The position numbers were made by a program, and so were the translations under genes. Below the pieces are notes generated by a model, which saw only the letters and a program-made list of their open reading frames with translations, searched no databases and was not told the DNA's origin. DNA of 64,000 nt from Stemphylium vesicarium (taxonomy: Eukaryota > Ascomycota > Dothideomycetes > Pleosporales > Pleosporaceae), in contig QXCR01000026.1 of the NCBI GenBank assembly GCA_004380135.1, positions 186,001 through 250,000 on the forward strand, read 5' to 3'. Shown in pieces: positions 31,301 to 44,255 of the stretch. Within the stretch, counting starts at the first letter, position 1, and each line of letters opens with the position of its first letter.

Positions 31301-34300
31301 AAGCCTTTGCGATCGGATCGACAATCCAGCGGCTATACAGCGACAGCTAACAAGGCCGTAGCGAAAGTGCCGCATCAGCCACCCAAGCTGGGCGCTTGAG
31401 TTTTTGCTTTTTCAACCAAGCCAGCATGCAGGCCCGCATAATTGCTAATGCAGGCCGTTTCGACCCCGGGCAATGCCACACCGGGAGGCAGACGTGGTCC
31501 CACCTCTGGTCGCAGGGCTGCTCCGAGATCTTTCCGGCCCTCCCCGTGCCCACGCAGCCCCTAGACCAGCAGTTTTGCGGCACAGCTGTGTTGCACACGA
31601 GCCAAGGTTTCCGAGACAGGGGAACTGCAGTTTGGGCCATGAGGGTGGTGATGGTGATGGTGTTCACCGTCATGGCATGGCGTGCGAAGCGAGAAGGCGG
31701 GGGATGGGGGGATGCTGGCTGGACTGCAGAGGTGGCACAAACTGCATCATGCGCCTTCCCGTTTCTTTCAGCGCCTGGCAAGTCACCGTCGCGTCCGGGC
31801 ATGCAACTCCGTTGCTTCGACAATCGAGGGATCAAAGTGGGGCCATAAGTGGGTAGTAAAAAGGCTTGTCCCTTTTTCCGCCAGCAGCGAGTGCAGCAAG
31901 CTGTGGATCAGGTCGGACAAAAGAGTATCCTCCCACCTCATCGCATCGTCATGCGCTACCTGTCAGCCAACGGCGCTTTCCAACCACTCATCTGTCTCGC
32001 CCACGCGGGGTCTGTCGATCGCCTGCATTAGCCGCCTGCAGTCCCTCCCGGAAAGTGTCGCGGAGGGAGGAAATTCAAAGTAAGCAACGGATGCAACCAG
32101 GTTCCAGATCTCGGGGTGCGAGACGAAAAACCGTTATTACTGCACTTCCGAGTACAGCATATAGCCTAGATTGAGCCCGCAATAGGCACGACTGGGTACT
32201 TGCAGTCAAGTGCCGTGCAACCCTCGGTATTCTACCTTATGTGAGGGGCCATAGTAGGGGCAGAGGTAGGGGTGGACATGAATTACCGCTGGGATGGAAA
32301 GGGAGTATTGGCTAAATACATGACCTGACGGCCATTTGCGCGCGAGCATGCAGCCGTGTGGTTGCAACGAGACGAGTTATTGATAGACGCTTTTCGTGTT
32401 GGCGGCTTTGCTGTGGGCATGTTTGCTTCTAAAGCGAAACAAGAAGCAGAAGCAAGACTGGCGCACCGCTTGTCAGGCAGCCACCACCACCCATACTGAC
32501 AAAGAATTGTGCCATGTAGTAAAAGCATGGCGCCATGATTAACGCAGCAAAATCTCCGCGGCGGCAGCTGCCTTTTGTGGTGTTGCCAAGGCGAGGCTCG
32601 TTCCTTCCAACCAGGCGACGCACATATTGCCGCATCCAGGACGCCGTGCAAATTGCGCGGCTGAAGCGAGCTTCTAAACTGAATCTGTGGAATCAACATT
32701 GGGATGTCTGATAAGAATATTATCGGTGGTGTATTCATGTATCCAATGTTGGTCTTGGCTATTCGGGTCACGAAGCGGATAGGCGAATGTGATGCAGATC
32801 TAAGCCTTGTCACGAAGGCTTCGGCTCTTACTCACCGACTGACAGCTTAGCACGTCACGAAAAAGCAACATGGCCATTCTAGAGATCAGAGGAACGGCAC
32901 CGGAATGGTCGAGGCCCGATGGTAATTTTGGTGCCCTTGACGGGATTTAAGGCATGGTTAGCGCGTTGTATATCTTCACGACTGCTCCGGAAGGGATGCA
33001 ATGGTTGTTGTTGATACGGATCACCGATAGTAAGTATCGTGTAAACCAAGACCTCGCAGTACCATATGCCTTTCTCGCGACTTAGAGCCATACATTTGCT
33101 GAGACCGCGGGCCGTTTCTTGAGTCGATCAAGCTTCATACGTGTCGTGTGTTGATGTCAGATGTCAGATGCCGCATGCGCTTTCTTATTTGAACTTGGCC
33201 ATTGGCTCAAGTGCTACTTCCAAGTGCACGTCATGGGCTGTTGACGCATGAATGAACATAGGCTTATGGAATCCTGCCTACAGAAAAGTTTGCGGAGGAC
33301 TGCATTTCTAGAGTTGCTCAACTAACTAGGGAAAGGGTGGACGAGTGCGCAGTACAGTAGTTGGGAAGCTTGGAGGCTCTCACATCAAACAAACAGTTGA
33401 AGCGTTTCACCTGCGCCCCGCCGTTACTGCTCGGACCCGCTGCATCTAGGCTTTATATGGCGCATCTGTCACTGGATGTTAGGACCGCAGTTGGGGCAGG
33501 CTAGGAAAGTCGGCATGGTTTCGACGAGAAAGTATGGCATCGGACGTGTCCCTGATCACTGGACCTTCCGCATTCGTAGCTTTGAATTTGGGGCGGGTCG
33601 CTAACCGGCACGGATTGGCCCCTGGGCCCACCCAGCTTAGGTAAGTTTCACGTGGCTGCGGTTCTTGACGGACCACTCTAAGCCCAGACGCACTGAGTGG
33701 CTTTTTTTGCGGGCCGATGTTCTTTCTGGTTACGCTGCTCCGTGAGACCCCAGCGACAAAAAGAGTCGACAGCTGCGCCTCTCGTCACATCAGGCTTGAC
33801 GGTTCGGTGGGTTGCAGGCAGCCAAGACGACTCCACTCAACCATGGCTCGAGTGAGCGGCGGCAGACACCAAAGGCCTGGTCCCGCAGGCTGAGGCGACG
33901 CGGTCCCGGCTGCAAGCTTATGCGCCAGCAAATGATCGGCTCTTGTCAGATTGCAGGCCGCGGCAGGGATGGATTGGGTGACACGAGCTTTCTGCCGAGG
34001 ACGCGGGAGCGGAGGACAATTTGCGTCAGCGATGCATGCCAAGGTGCGCTAAGTGAACGACCGGAAGCTTCAGATGTGGAGGTGTGCCTGCCGCTTTGGC
34101 GGCGCTGATCCGTCGTTAATCATGACACCCTGCTCCTCGTGCGCCCCCGTGCGACCGTAGTCTGTGTTCCAGGGAGTCTGCGCGGTGCCGGAACCCTGAG
34201 CCAGCCCAGCCTTTCGACGGCAACTGTCAGCACCGTAGCACTGTGTGGTCGAGGTGCAGCGCATCCAAGCTGCGTTTCCGCATTGTCGTCGTCGCCGTCG

Positions 34301-35576
34301 CCGCTGGGCGTGATGCTGCGTGCCCTTATTGCAGATGGTCTATCATACTGCTGCGGGTTGATGAGTCGCTTCTGCAAGCTGGAGAAATCGCCTTGTAGGG
34401 CGAGGATTGGATTCTGAGTGGCTGGCACGGCATTTTCGCGACGCCTCTCAGTAGCGTGATAAAGCCCCCCCGCGACGGGAACAGCCAGTCGTGGGACAAA
34501 GAAGGCCTTCGCTAACATGGAACTTGGCGAACTTGTTGACTTGGGTTGCGCTCGCGGGCATGATGAAGATATATGTCAAGCGCAGAAAATGCAGTAAGGG
34601 GGGACGTGTGCGAGTGGATAATCAGTACATGACGCCAGTCGCGGTCCCCTCGCACCAAGCCCTGCAGTCTGAAGATGGTGAAGGCGTTTGGGAAAGCGGT
34701 GCAACGATGCCGCTGCTGCACTGCGATCCAAGCTGTGATATATCAGGCACGAGCGCGGATAGTGACAGCACCCTGTGGAGCCTCGTGCTGGTGGTGTATA
34801 GCTGCTGGAACATCGGCGAAACACGATTGATCTGTCCTCTAGATGAGGCGCATATAGCGCCATGGTGGTAGCGTATCCATCAGAACCGAGCAGCGGAGCC
34901 GACTGAACCTGGCACGAACGCTATCGGATCGACCACCTCCTCGTTTCCTGACAGGGCCACATGGAGCAAATTAGACTTTGATCCGATTAGGGCATTTCTG
35001 GCATTGCGGATGGGCAGAAGCCACGGTCGGGCTCTCGTACGGGCGCGGTGGAAAGCCAGCCATCTCGCAAGCCAAGGGCGAGGGAACAGGGCGCGGGCGG
35101 CCAGGCAGCGCGTCGGTGGTGATGATGCTGGGCACGCAATTTGCTGGCAACGGGTCGCTCAGAGAAAGAGCGGGCCCCGGTGTGGCTTGCACTAGCGCGC
35201 TTACCAGGATATCGTCGACCCATGGTCCCGCACAGATGTATGTCCACACTTCCATCCTGGGCGCATCTGGTAACCCTAACCCACGGAGAAAGAGCGTTGG
35301 ACCGCCCTGCCCCTTCCTTCTTCGCTCGTCTGCTATTTCCTCACTTGCTTCTCCTACACGAGGCTGCATCCTACTCCAGCCTTCTCGCGCTCTCTCTCAA
35401 CCCACACAGTGGCAACACCACAGCTTTGTTGCATCCCATCCTCCCGCCTGAACCAAGTCGGGGCCAACGTCATCCGTGTTGCTCTGCGCGCTGCTGTCGT
35501 TCTCCGCGCCAGCCCTCTCCACGCCTCGACTCGCACCCGTCGGCACGCTTGCGAGACGCGCACTCCACGCCCGACT

Positions 35577-35626
35577 GTGAGTATCATTCATCACCACCAT
35601 CTAACGCCGCCCTCTGACTGGCATAG
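35577..35626 (+). other. Candidate 5' UTR intron of SSN6
   Basis: A 50-nt segment with donor GTGAGT, branch CTGAC and acceptor GCATAG lies in the CT-rich leader 128 bp before the SSN6 start. Size and signals match the other introns of this window. Confidence 0.5.
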
Positions 35627-35753
35627 ACTGGCATCCTGGCGCTCTTCGCAGTGACTTTCGTCGAGACTTGTCCGCTTTCAACCGCCTTGTCACCGCCGCG
35701 GCTCAAGTAGCGCAGACGTCGCATTGCAGGCAGCTCAGTCGCAGGAAGCCGTC

Positions 35754-38700
35754 ATGGCCCAGCATCAGCACCCTTCGCCGCCTACGGGCATGCCGCCACA
35801 ACATGTAGGCCAGCATCCTGCGCACGCGCAGGTCAACGGACACCCACCGCATGCGAACCAGCCCAAGACCCCGTCGCAGTACTTGGGACAGCTGACCGAG
35901 GCCGTCTGGACACAGATGGGTAAGTCTGATATCGACGCGCGTACGCTAGAATGGAATTGACATGCGATAGGCTCGCTCTCTGAGCAGATGCAGGATTACG
36001 ATGGCGCTATGCAATGCTACGAACAGGCTCTCAAGTTCAACCAGTGGTCCGTACCGGCCATGCAAGGTATTGCATGCATTTTGCGCACCAAGGATGCTTT
36101 CCCAGCTGCTGTCGAGTATCTTCGCACCATCTTGAAAGTCGACCCTACAAACGGCGACGTCTGGGGTAGCCTCGGTAAGACCTGAAGTCTCAGCATTCCA
36201 GCAATGATACTAACGATAGTAGGCCACTGCTACTTGATGATGGATGACCTGCAGCAAGCTTACTCCGCTTACCAACAAGCGTTGTACCATCTATCCGACC
36301 CCAAGGTATGTTTATCGCAATACGCGATCAATTTCAATGGCTAACGTCCTTCTAGGAGCCCAAGCTTTGGTATGGCATTGGCATACTCTACGATCGCTAT
36401 GGATCCTTGGAGCATGCGGAAGAGGCCTTCTCACAGGTCATGCGCATGGAGCCTACCTTCGAAAAGGCAAACGAGATCTACTTCCGCCTCGGTATAATCT
36501 ATAAGCAGCAGCAGAAGTTCAACCAAAGTCTGGACGTAAGTGAGAACAGATGCCGAGTTGCGAACAACCATCTAACCCTGACAGTGCTTCAAGTACATCG
36601 TCACCAACCCGCCCCGCCCTCTCACCGAGGAAGATATCTGGTTCCAGATTGGGCACGTGTACGAACAACAGAAAGAGGTTCGTACAACCACAGCTCCAAT
36701 GGCTAATCATTGCTAACGTACGCGATAGTTCGAAGCGGCAAAAGGCGCTTACCGCAGGGTCCTCGAGCGTGATCCCAACCATGCGAAGGTGCTTCAACAG
36801 CTGGGATGGCTCCATCATCAGCAGAGCACCAACTACGCGAGCCAGGAACAGGCCATTGAATATCTCGAAAAGTCGGTCGCTTCGGGTAAGTCATGTAACT
36901 CATTGTGGTCATGCGCGTGTCTCTAATTCTTTGGCTTAGATCAAACCGATGCACAAAGCTGGTACCTGCTCGGACGTTGTTACATGTCACAGCAAAAGTA
37001 CCCCAAGGCGTACGAGGCCTATCAGCAAGCGGTATACCGTGACGGCAGGAACCCGACCTTCTGGTGCAGCATTGGTGTGCTGTACTACCAGATCAACCAG
37101 TATCGCGATGCGCTTGATGCCTACTCTCGTGCTATCCGCTTGAACCCCAACATCTCCGAAGTCTGGTACGACCTCGGCACACTGGTAAGTAATGCGTTGC
37201 CCCCGACCACGAGACGTCTCACTAACAATGGCGCAGTACGAGTCTTGCAACAACCAAACGGCTGATGCACTTGATGCATACCAGCGCGCGGCCGATCTCG
37301 ATCCCTCCAACGTGCACATCAAGGCACGCCTTCAACTCCTACAAAATGGGCAAACATCTGCCGGTGCCCCCAACCAGGGCAACGCTCCCATACCCCAAGA
37401 TGTGCATCCCCAGGCTTACCAGCCTGCTTCGGTTCATGGCCCCGCTGCTCCTCAATGGGGTGCCCCTCAACCTCAGCAGCCCCCTCAAGGTCCTGCTCCG
37501 CCAGCCCTGGCGCCTGGTTGGGACCGTCCTTTGGCTCAGATCCGTGATCCAGGCCTGCCACCTCAGCAGCTGAACCCATACGAGCAGCGCGAAGGAATCC
37601 GCCCGCCCACTCAGCATGCGCCCCAGAGGCCTGCCAGCCCGAGACAGGAGGCTCCTCGATCCTACGCAGAGCCTCCTCGCCCGCCTACCAATGGACCCGG
37701 GCCTCAAGGTCCTGCTGGTCCACCACCACCTGGACCTGGACCAATGCGTCGTGGCATGTCTCCATCTCCAAAGACGCATCACGTTGCTCCCAGCCCCTAC
37801 CATCCTCAGCCGCCGCAGCTTACACCACAGGCTGCTCACGCTCAACCACAACTGCCCTTGCACCAGCAACAACAGCAGCAACAGCCGCAGCCACCGCAGC
37901 CGACTCGCATCTCGAACCCCAACTACGGTCCTCACCCTAGCAGTGTTCCGCCGCCGCCGCCACCTCCACCTACTGGCCTCGGTGGTCCGCCAAGTCAGGC
38001 CCCGAGCCAGAGCGCTGTGCCCCCATACAGTGCCCGTCCCAGTAGCCCTCCACCAGAGGTGCGCCCTCTTGTCGAGAACCGACCGGCGTCTCCACGGAAT
38101 GGGTACCAGGGTCCTTATCAACACCATGCTGACCCTTCTGCTGGCGGCGGCGGCATTGCTAGTGGAGCTCCTCCGCCAGCCTCGGCTCAAGCAGCTGCCG
38201 ATCAGGCAGCCCGCGATCGTGACGAGCGTCCTCCGACCGTACCACCGAAGAGGCATCGTGAATGGGAAGACAATGATCACATTAACGCTAAACCTCCTAC
38301 GAATGACGAGAAGCGCCAGAAAATCGAGGAGCCTCACAGTCGTCGCCCCACCCCACCCCACCGCATGTCCTCGCCCCAGGTGTCTCGCCAGAGTCCGCAA
38401 GACGGACCCGACCCCCGCCGCTTCAATGATGGTTATCATCCATCGGAGGCTGCTCACCACCCGCCATCGCTACCTCCCATGGCAGCTGCGCGTCCACTGT
38501 CTCGCATGTCCGAAACGCCAAAGCAAGAGCGACCTGAGCATCATGAGCCAGCAGCTCGCCATATGGATGTAGATGAGAACTACGACGATGAGGGCGACGA
38601 CACTAAGCCAGGCGCGTCCAAATCCGAGCGAAGCAGCCCACGTACGGCACCCACCAACGGTGTCACCCACGCTCCTACACCTGTGGAGCAGAAGCCTTGA
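35754..38700 (+). CDS. SSN6: General transcriptional corepressor SSN6/CYC8 (TPR protein)
   Basis: Eight exons: 35754-35919, 35971-36174, 36223-36305, 36356-36535, 36585-36677, 36729-36885, 36940-37184 and 37237-38700; 863 aa; all junctions in phase. Residues about 45-430 are a string of TPR repeats (YLGQLTEAVWTQMGSLSEQMQDYDGAMQCYEQAL; VWGSLGHCYLMMDDLQQAYSAYQQAL; KLWYGIGILYDRYGSLEHAEEAF; SWYLLGRCYMSQQKYPKAYEAYQQAV; FWCSIGVLYYQINQYRDALDAYSRAI). The last 440 residues are Pro/Gln/His/Ala-rich and disordered, with a short Gln run near 37862-37895, ending in a Ser/Pro-rich tail. Ssn6 with Tup1 forms the corepressor recruited by sequence-specific factors (glucose, nitrogen and stress genes). The start is the first ATG of the conserved frame. 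Confidence 0.95.
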
Positions 38701-39180
38701 AGCGTGATATGGTAAAAAGTGTTTAATGCGATGTGCATCGAGCGTGTTCCGGCATGTTAATTATCTTTTCTGAACCAACGATGTTTTGTGTAGATCAAGT
38801 TTAGATGACTTCGGTTTCCTTTCTATTTTGGGAGTTCAAACGAACGGTTTCAGTTCGGCCTTGGGGTTGTAGTTGGATTTCAGTGGACAAGGCAAAATTT
38901 GGGGGACGTGGCAGCGTTCTCCCGCATGGCGATGATACCCTGCGCATTATATTGTACCCGCGCTTCTGCGGGTGTTGTATTTCCTAGTCACCCAAGAATG
39001 TCATAGCAATTAAAACCCGCGTAAAACCATATTCAACCTGTTCGGAAATGTGCAAAGCTTGTGAAGTCGGCCTCATTGCTGTCGTTGGGGAATGCTGGAA
39101 GGTGGGGTTGCGCTTGCCCGCCTTTCCACAGTTGCCCGCGACTAGTTCTTGCGTCATCGCACGGCGACCATCGCGAAACC
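38701..39180. other. Intergenic, SSN6 3' flank
   Basis: 480 bp holding the SSN6 3' UTR and the upstream region of the next gene. No gene seen. Confidence 0.6.
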
Positions 39181-39913
39181 ATGGGCACGCGGCAGCAGCG
39201 TCTTCTGTTCATATCACGTCCATTCAACAGCACAGGTAGCAGATTATCGTCGAATCTCTTTTACGCCCCTCTTCAAGTCATTTACAACAGAAGACTCTCC
39301 TCGTTTCAAGCAAATTTCTTCGCCCACTCGCAGCCCACGCGTCGCGCACTGCAGCCTGCCTCGACGACATCGCACCCTCTTCGCAAATCGTCGGTACGAA
39401 GTATGTCTTCAGACGCAGACTACGCTACTTTCCTCGACAAAGCGAACCAAGACACGGGCTCAGCAGAAGCGCAAGACGCATCGCAGAAGAAGAGCTATGG
39501 CACAAAGAGCGTGAACACTGCGGTACCTAGTGCGCTGAAGCAAGTGGAAGAGTACTACGTCAGCGACTCAGATGAGCCCTTCGAGCCTGTCGCGTTGGAG
39601 TTTCAAGGAAACAGCGTGTCGGCCGGTACGAGTCTTTTCACTTGCACCTTGCGCGGTTGAGAACTGTTGGTTGATATTGAATACAGACGATTTCAGGAAA
39701 CTCATCGGCAGCGACAAGGTGGAGGAAGTCACGGGCACGGGCTTCGAGAGTCAGTACAAGAAGGTCATGGATGCAGTGAAACAGGAAGGCAACGGCACGG
39801 TCAAGGTCTTCCGCGTTGAGCTCGAAGGCACCAGGGCAGAGTATTACGTGGTAGCTGTGGACGACAAAGAAGGTAGAATCGTGGGTTTGAAGGCACTTGC
39901 AGTAGAGTCATAG
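39181..39913 (+). CDS. Conserved fungal protein of unknown function, probable mitochondrial presequence
   Basis: Exon 1 39181-39625, intron 39626-39686 (61 nt), exon 2 39687-39913; 223 aa from the ATG at 39181 (context ACCATGG), or 149 aa from the internal ATG at 39402. The long form begins MGTRQQRLLFISRPFNSTGSRL and stays Arg/Ser-rich without acidic residues for about 70 residues, a typical matrix-targeting presequence. The shorter core starts MSSDADYATFLDKANQDTG, passes PSALKQVEEYYVSDSDEPFEPVAL, and ends with an alpha/beta segment (GTVKVFRVELEGTRAEYYVVAVDDKEGRIVGLKALAVES). I recognise this core as a protein widespread in ascomycetes but without an assigned function. The two starts could give mitochondrial and cytosolic forms. 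Confidence 0.75.
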
Positions 39914-42125
39914 TGCCGATTGCTTAGGGTACGAGATGAACTTGGTGATCAAGGTGGCTTGTGCAGGTCCGCGCAAGACGGTGAAGACATGAGGATGATT
40001 GCGCGAATAAAGCCGTTTGAAACGTTGCGCTGGCTGGGATGGGTGGGTACGCAGCGGTCCTTATGACAGATAGTGGAGCATACTGTCAAGATGCGACGAT
40101 CAAGCTTTGGAGTGCAGTCATGGCTGTCGTTGAAAACTAGTTATACGTGATGCACAGCTGGGAACAATATACAAGCTTTTGTTGACTCGTGGAAAGTGCC
40201 ACGCGCCGTAAGCACTACGGCAGGCCGCCAACCGTGACGTAGGACATGGGGTTCATGGCGACGAAGCAAACTGATGTATGCACTCCCCACGATCAGCTTG
40301 GAACACTCCGGACATGCTCGAGGGCTTGAGGATGGGTTCAGCCTTGCAATGCAGGCGCAATTACTGGCTGGCTGGAGACAGCTAGTTGATCGAATAACGA
40401 GCAGGGCTCGGGCGGACGTGGCAAAGATCCAGAACAGCGTGGTGCTGCGCCTTCACAAGCTTCATTTCGGGTGTACCCTAGCGCTTGGCGCTGGGCAGAC
40501 ATGTCGGTCAGATGCGCGTCGACAGGCAGCATGTGTGGGAACGGCAGCAGCAGTATGTAGGCTGACAGCAGCAAGTTGTTGTACCACAAACAGAAGCGTC
40601 AGCCTTGTTTTGTAGAGCTGATAGTCAGATGCATGGCTGGCTTGTGCCTAGCGTTGTACCATGGCCGGGGCCGTTGGGGAGGCGAGCAGGACAGAGGAAG
40701 GATCAAAAAGGACGGGCTAGATCGCCACGCTATTTCACGGCAGCGATACGATGATGAGGAGCGAACACGATAAGAGGGCATGGTGCAGCCTCAACGGTCA
40801 TTGACTCGGTAGGGCCAAGAGCACGAGACGTGCGCACCGAGTGTAGAATGCGGTTCCAAAGGCCGCTTGTGAGGTTGGGCATGTGGTTATGATATGTGGT
40901 GCGACGCGTAATGGGCAGAGCGATGATCGCCAGGCTATTGAGTGCGCGTAAAGCAAGTGTGCGATGGTGATGATGTATGCACTTCCTACTGTTCCCGTGT
41001 CTTGACGGCGGGTGCAAGGACGACAAGCAGAGCTAAGATACGAGGTGCAGCAACGTTTCTGTAGAAACAGACGTCGGCAATGCATCGTGAGGCAGTTCCG
41101 AACGGTAGTGAAAAGCATGTTGTTGCAGTAGCAGCAGATGCGACGATCATTGATAGGGAACAATGTGCGAAGCTGTCACGACGATGCCGGCTGTCGTTGT
41201 CGCTGCGGGTGGAACAGCGTAGCTTAGGCATGACATGGCAATCTGAGCAGACATTTGACAGGCTCCACCATAGGAGGCATGCAGACATGGAAAGAAAGTG
41301 TTGAAACGTGCGAGTAAATTTAGATGTGCCGTAGGTGTGCGTAAGCCGGCCCTGGAGTGGTCGCCGCATGCAAGCGCCCTGGCAGAGACCATTGGCCGCT
41401 CCCTAGCCCGGCTTCGAGATCTTCCCTCTCCCTGAAGGCTTGGTGGGCCCGCTTCAGGAACAGGGCCCCGTGCTTTCCCAGCCAGCTTGCCACCCTTTGA
41501 CCACGGCGCTCGCTCTTCCTGCTGTGTACTTGTCTCCCGCCGGCTGCTCTTCGTAGACTCTCGACGTGTTGACGACTACCTTTGCATTACTTCACAACTC
41601 CCTCGCTGCACCGTTGCCTTGCATTGCGCATCCTCCAGTCTCTCCGCCTGCGTCTTGCGTCACTCGTTCCTGCCCGTTGAACTTCTGCCAAGCACAGCCA
41701 GGCACGCGTTCCTGGTCCATTTCCCTCATCCCGGACGCCCCCGTTTGGGCCAGGAGCCATTCACCTCCCCTTGAACCTCGACCTCCCCCGTCTTCCTCGT
41801 CCAGCCTGCGCTTCTCCCTCCTGCCTCCCGATATCAGCAGCGATACCGAGCAGCTTTTCGCCCGTCGGCTCTCCTACAGGACATCGTACACCAGGAGTGG
41901 ACCTCGCCCTCACACGTACTAGCCGCAGTATACTTGCCGCCAGCACTGCACTCCTTTCGGACTTTGCCCCCCCAAAACTACCTGCCATAGGTTACCGCAA
42001 CACTCGTTTCCACCCTGCATTCCGTCTACCACGCATTCTGCGCCCTCTGTCTCTCTCTAGCATCTAATTAGTCGATCGCGCCACCCTATCGACCCGCTCA
42101 CCGCATACGCTCGCTCGCTCGCACT
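39914..42125. other. 2.2-kb intergenic region upstream of the KRE6/SKN1 gene
   Basis: No recognisable gene. From about 41450 to 42125 the plus strand is strongly pyrimidine-rich (many CTC, CCT and TCC triplets), which in filamentous fungi usually marks the transcription start zone and leader of a highly expressed gene. Frames listed on either strand here have no family resemblance. Confidence 0.55.
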
Positions 42126-44255
42126 ATGATGCCCCAATCGCCGAGGGGAGATGGGCCTCCCCACCTCCGCCTCAACTCGGGGAGCCACGAACCCACCACC
42201 GACGACCTCCCCACGCCCTCGATGCGACCCAGTACTTCGCGCACAAACACGGCCCGTTCCTTGACCCAGCCAACCCGCCCAGGAACCGCCCCCAGTCCCA
42301 CCTTCCATGCGCCCGGTGCACCCCATGTCTACAGCAACTCTTCCGTCGCAGAGTCCGCCGAGATGCTACTGCCTCCCGGGAAGCTGAGGACGCGCTCTTA
42401 CCGGGACGAATCCCCCATGCAATCGCCCTCGGGCATGTCTTCCAGGCGAACAAGTTGGAGTTCAGACATGACTGGCGGCCCCTTTGGTTCGCCATTTGAC
42501 GACTCGAGAGCCCCGTCGCGCGCTGGAAGTGAGGACGACCTGAACACGCAGACTGTCTCCGAGAAGTTCAACATATTACCCTCATCCGGTCTGCTACTAT
42601 TCCCGGAAGATGTTGAGAAGGACGATTACCTCCATAACCCTGACCCGAACGACAAGGATAAGAGAGACTGCGACATCTTCACACGAAGAGGTATGGTCAA
42701 TCTCGGAGGTCTAGCACTACTTGCCCTGGGTCTTCTCATGCTCTTTATCGGCTATCCTATCCTGTACGTTTCAGCTCTTTCCTCCTTGTCCTGCTGCGCT
42801 AACATGTCCCAGTACCTTTGTCGAGGGTGTCACCAAGCCAGAAAGAGGACCATGCACAAACAACCCTCTCTGTATAGCAGGCAAGCAGAACGAGCCATTA
42901 CTTACCAACATCCGAAGGGGCCTCATCGATCCCGACACTCCCAAGGATGCCTACGAGCGCACTTCCTACAATGGCGAGAAGCAAGTCTTGGTCTTCTCCG
43001 ATGAGTTCAACACCGACGGTCGCACCTTCTACGATGGTGACGACCCCTTCTTCCAAGCCGTTGACATCTGGTACGGTGCGACTATGGATTTGGAGGTAAG
43101 TTTCATGAAACTATTCCCCATGCTGGCGGTGCTGACTTTCGATAGTGGTACGATCCCGACCAGGCTTTCACCAAAGACGGTACTCTTAACCTCAAATTCT
43201 CTCATGAGGAAAGCCACGGCCTCGATTACCGCTCGGGCATGATTCAGTCCTGGAACAAGCTCTGCTACAAGGGTGGACATCTGGAAGCCAGCATCTCACT
43301 ACCAGGAAGAGGAAACGTCAGTGGCTTTTGGCCCGGTTTCTGGACCATGGGAAACCTTGCGCGTCCTGGTTACCTCGCGTCTACCGAGGGTCTATGGCCA
43401 TACAGTTATCACGACGATTGCGATGTTGGCATCACACCCAACCAGAGCTCTTACGACGGTCTCAGCTACTTGCCTGGAATGAAGCTGCCCGGTTGCACAT
43501 GCAAGGGTGAAGATCATCCCTCCCCTGGCAAGGCTCGAAGCGCTCCAGAAATCGATGCTCTCGAAGGTTCAGTCCACTTCCTGGGTCCCGGAGAAAGCAA
43601 CGCTATTGGTGTCGTTTCTCAGTCTTTCCAAGCTGCACCGTTTGACACTTGGTACATGCCCGACTACGAATACATGGAGCTCTACGATACTTCCATCACC
43701 ACGATGAACTCCTACAAGGGTGGACCTTTCCAACAGGCTATATCTGGTTTGACCAATCTGAACAACGATTGGTATGACGGCAAGCAGTACCAGACCTATT
43801 CTTTCGAATACAAGACTGGCGACGAAGGTTTCATCACGTGGTACGTTGGTGAAGACAAGACTTGGACAATGAACCAAAAGGCTACGCGCGCCAACGGTAA
43901 CATTGGCACACGAAAGATCCCCGAAGAACCCATGGCCATCATCGCCAACTTCGGAATGTCAAACAGTTTCGCAGCCATCAACCTTGAAGAAATCGAGAAT
44001 GACCTTCCGGCTACTATGCGTGTAGATTACATTCGCATCTACCAACCAGAGGACAACCAGATCATGACCTGCGACCCCGAAGGCTACCCCACTACTTCAT
44101 ATATCAAAGCGCATCCTGAGCCTTATGCGAACCCCAACATGACTGATTGGTAAGTCACATCTTATCATGGCACATAAAAACCACTAACACATAACAGGAA
44201 ATCTACTCCCTATGACTGGCCAAAGAACTCCTTCATGGACGGCTGCAAAGAATGA
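42126..44255 (+). CDS. KRE6: KRE6/SKN1-type beta-1,6-glucan synthesis protein (GH16-like)
   Basis: Exons 42126-42763, 42813-43095, 43146-44149 and 44198-44255 (introns 48-50 nt); 660 aa. Residues 1-190 are Ser/Pro-rich, disordered and cytosolic. One membrane helix at about 193-215 (GGLALLALGLLMLFIGYPIL) makes it a type II membrane protein. The luminal part is a GH16-like jelly-roll: VLVFSDEFNTDGRTFYDGDDPFFQAVDIWY, FWPGFWTMGNLARPGY, the EIDALE motif at 442-447 (ExDxxE, catalytic pair of GH16), and MAIIANFGMSNSF before the C-terminal VDYIRIYQPED. In yeast Kre6 and Skn1 are Golgi/ER proteins needed for cell-wall beta-1,6-glucan; whether they hydrolyse, transfer or only bind glucan is unsettled. 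KRE6 and SKN1 cannot be told apart here, and filamentous fungi often carry several paralogues. Confidence 0.92.

Larger units (their letters stand above)
25506..35753. other. 10.2-kb stretch without recognisable genes, upstream of SSN6
   Basis: I read both strands and found no frame with family resemblance. The longest (212 codons at 26636, 233 at 29249 minus, 176 at 32283 minus) are Arg/Pro/Ser/Cys-rich and lack ordered structure, as chance frames do. Present are a 15-bp tandem repeat (26282-26341), a G12 run (28280-28291), an 11-copy CTA microsatellite (28347-28379), several T-rich and CT-rich tracts (25725-25860, 28385-28510, 35270-35700) and many CACGTG or GGGGGA-type short motifs. There is no strong AT bias or TpA excess of the kind left by repeat-induced point mutation, and no terminal repeats. 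It may be a long regulatory region and 5' leader of SSN6, unannotated non-coding RNA, or a region with orphan multi-exon genes that I cannot recognise. Confidence 0.5.

Noticed and set aside
31347..31848. Overlapping frames on both strands (150-162 codons)
   Set aside because: Mutual overlap and no family resemblance indicate chance openness in GC-richer sequence.
37339..38460. 373-codon open frame on the minus strand opposite SSN6
   Set aside because: It is the shadow of the Pro/Gln-rich SSN6 C-terminus; Arg/Leu/Trp-rich composition and no family resemblance.
37616..38572. 318-codon alternative plus frame within SSN6
   Set aside because: Lies inside the last SSN6 exon in another frame; composition follows from CC-rich codons.
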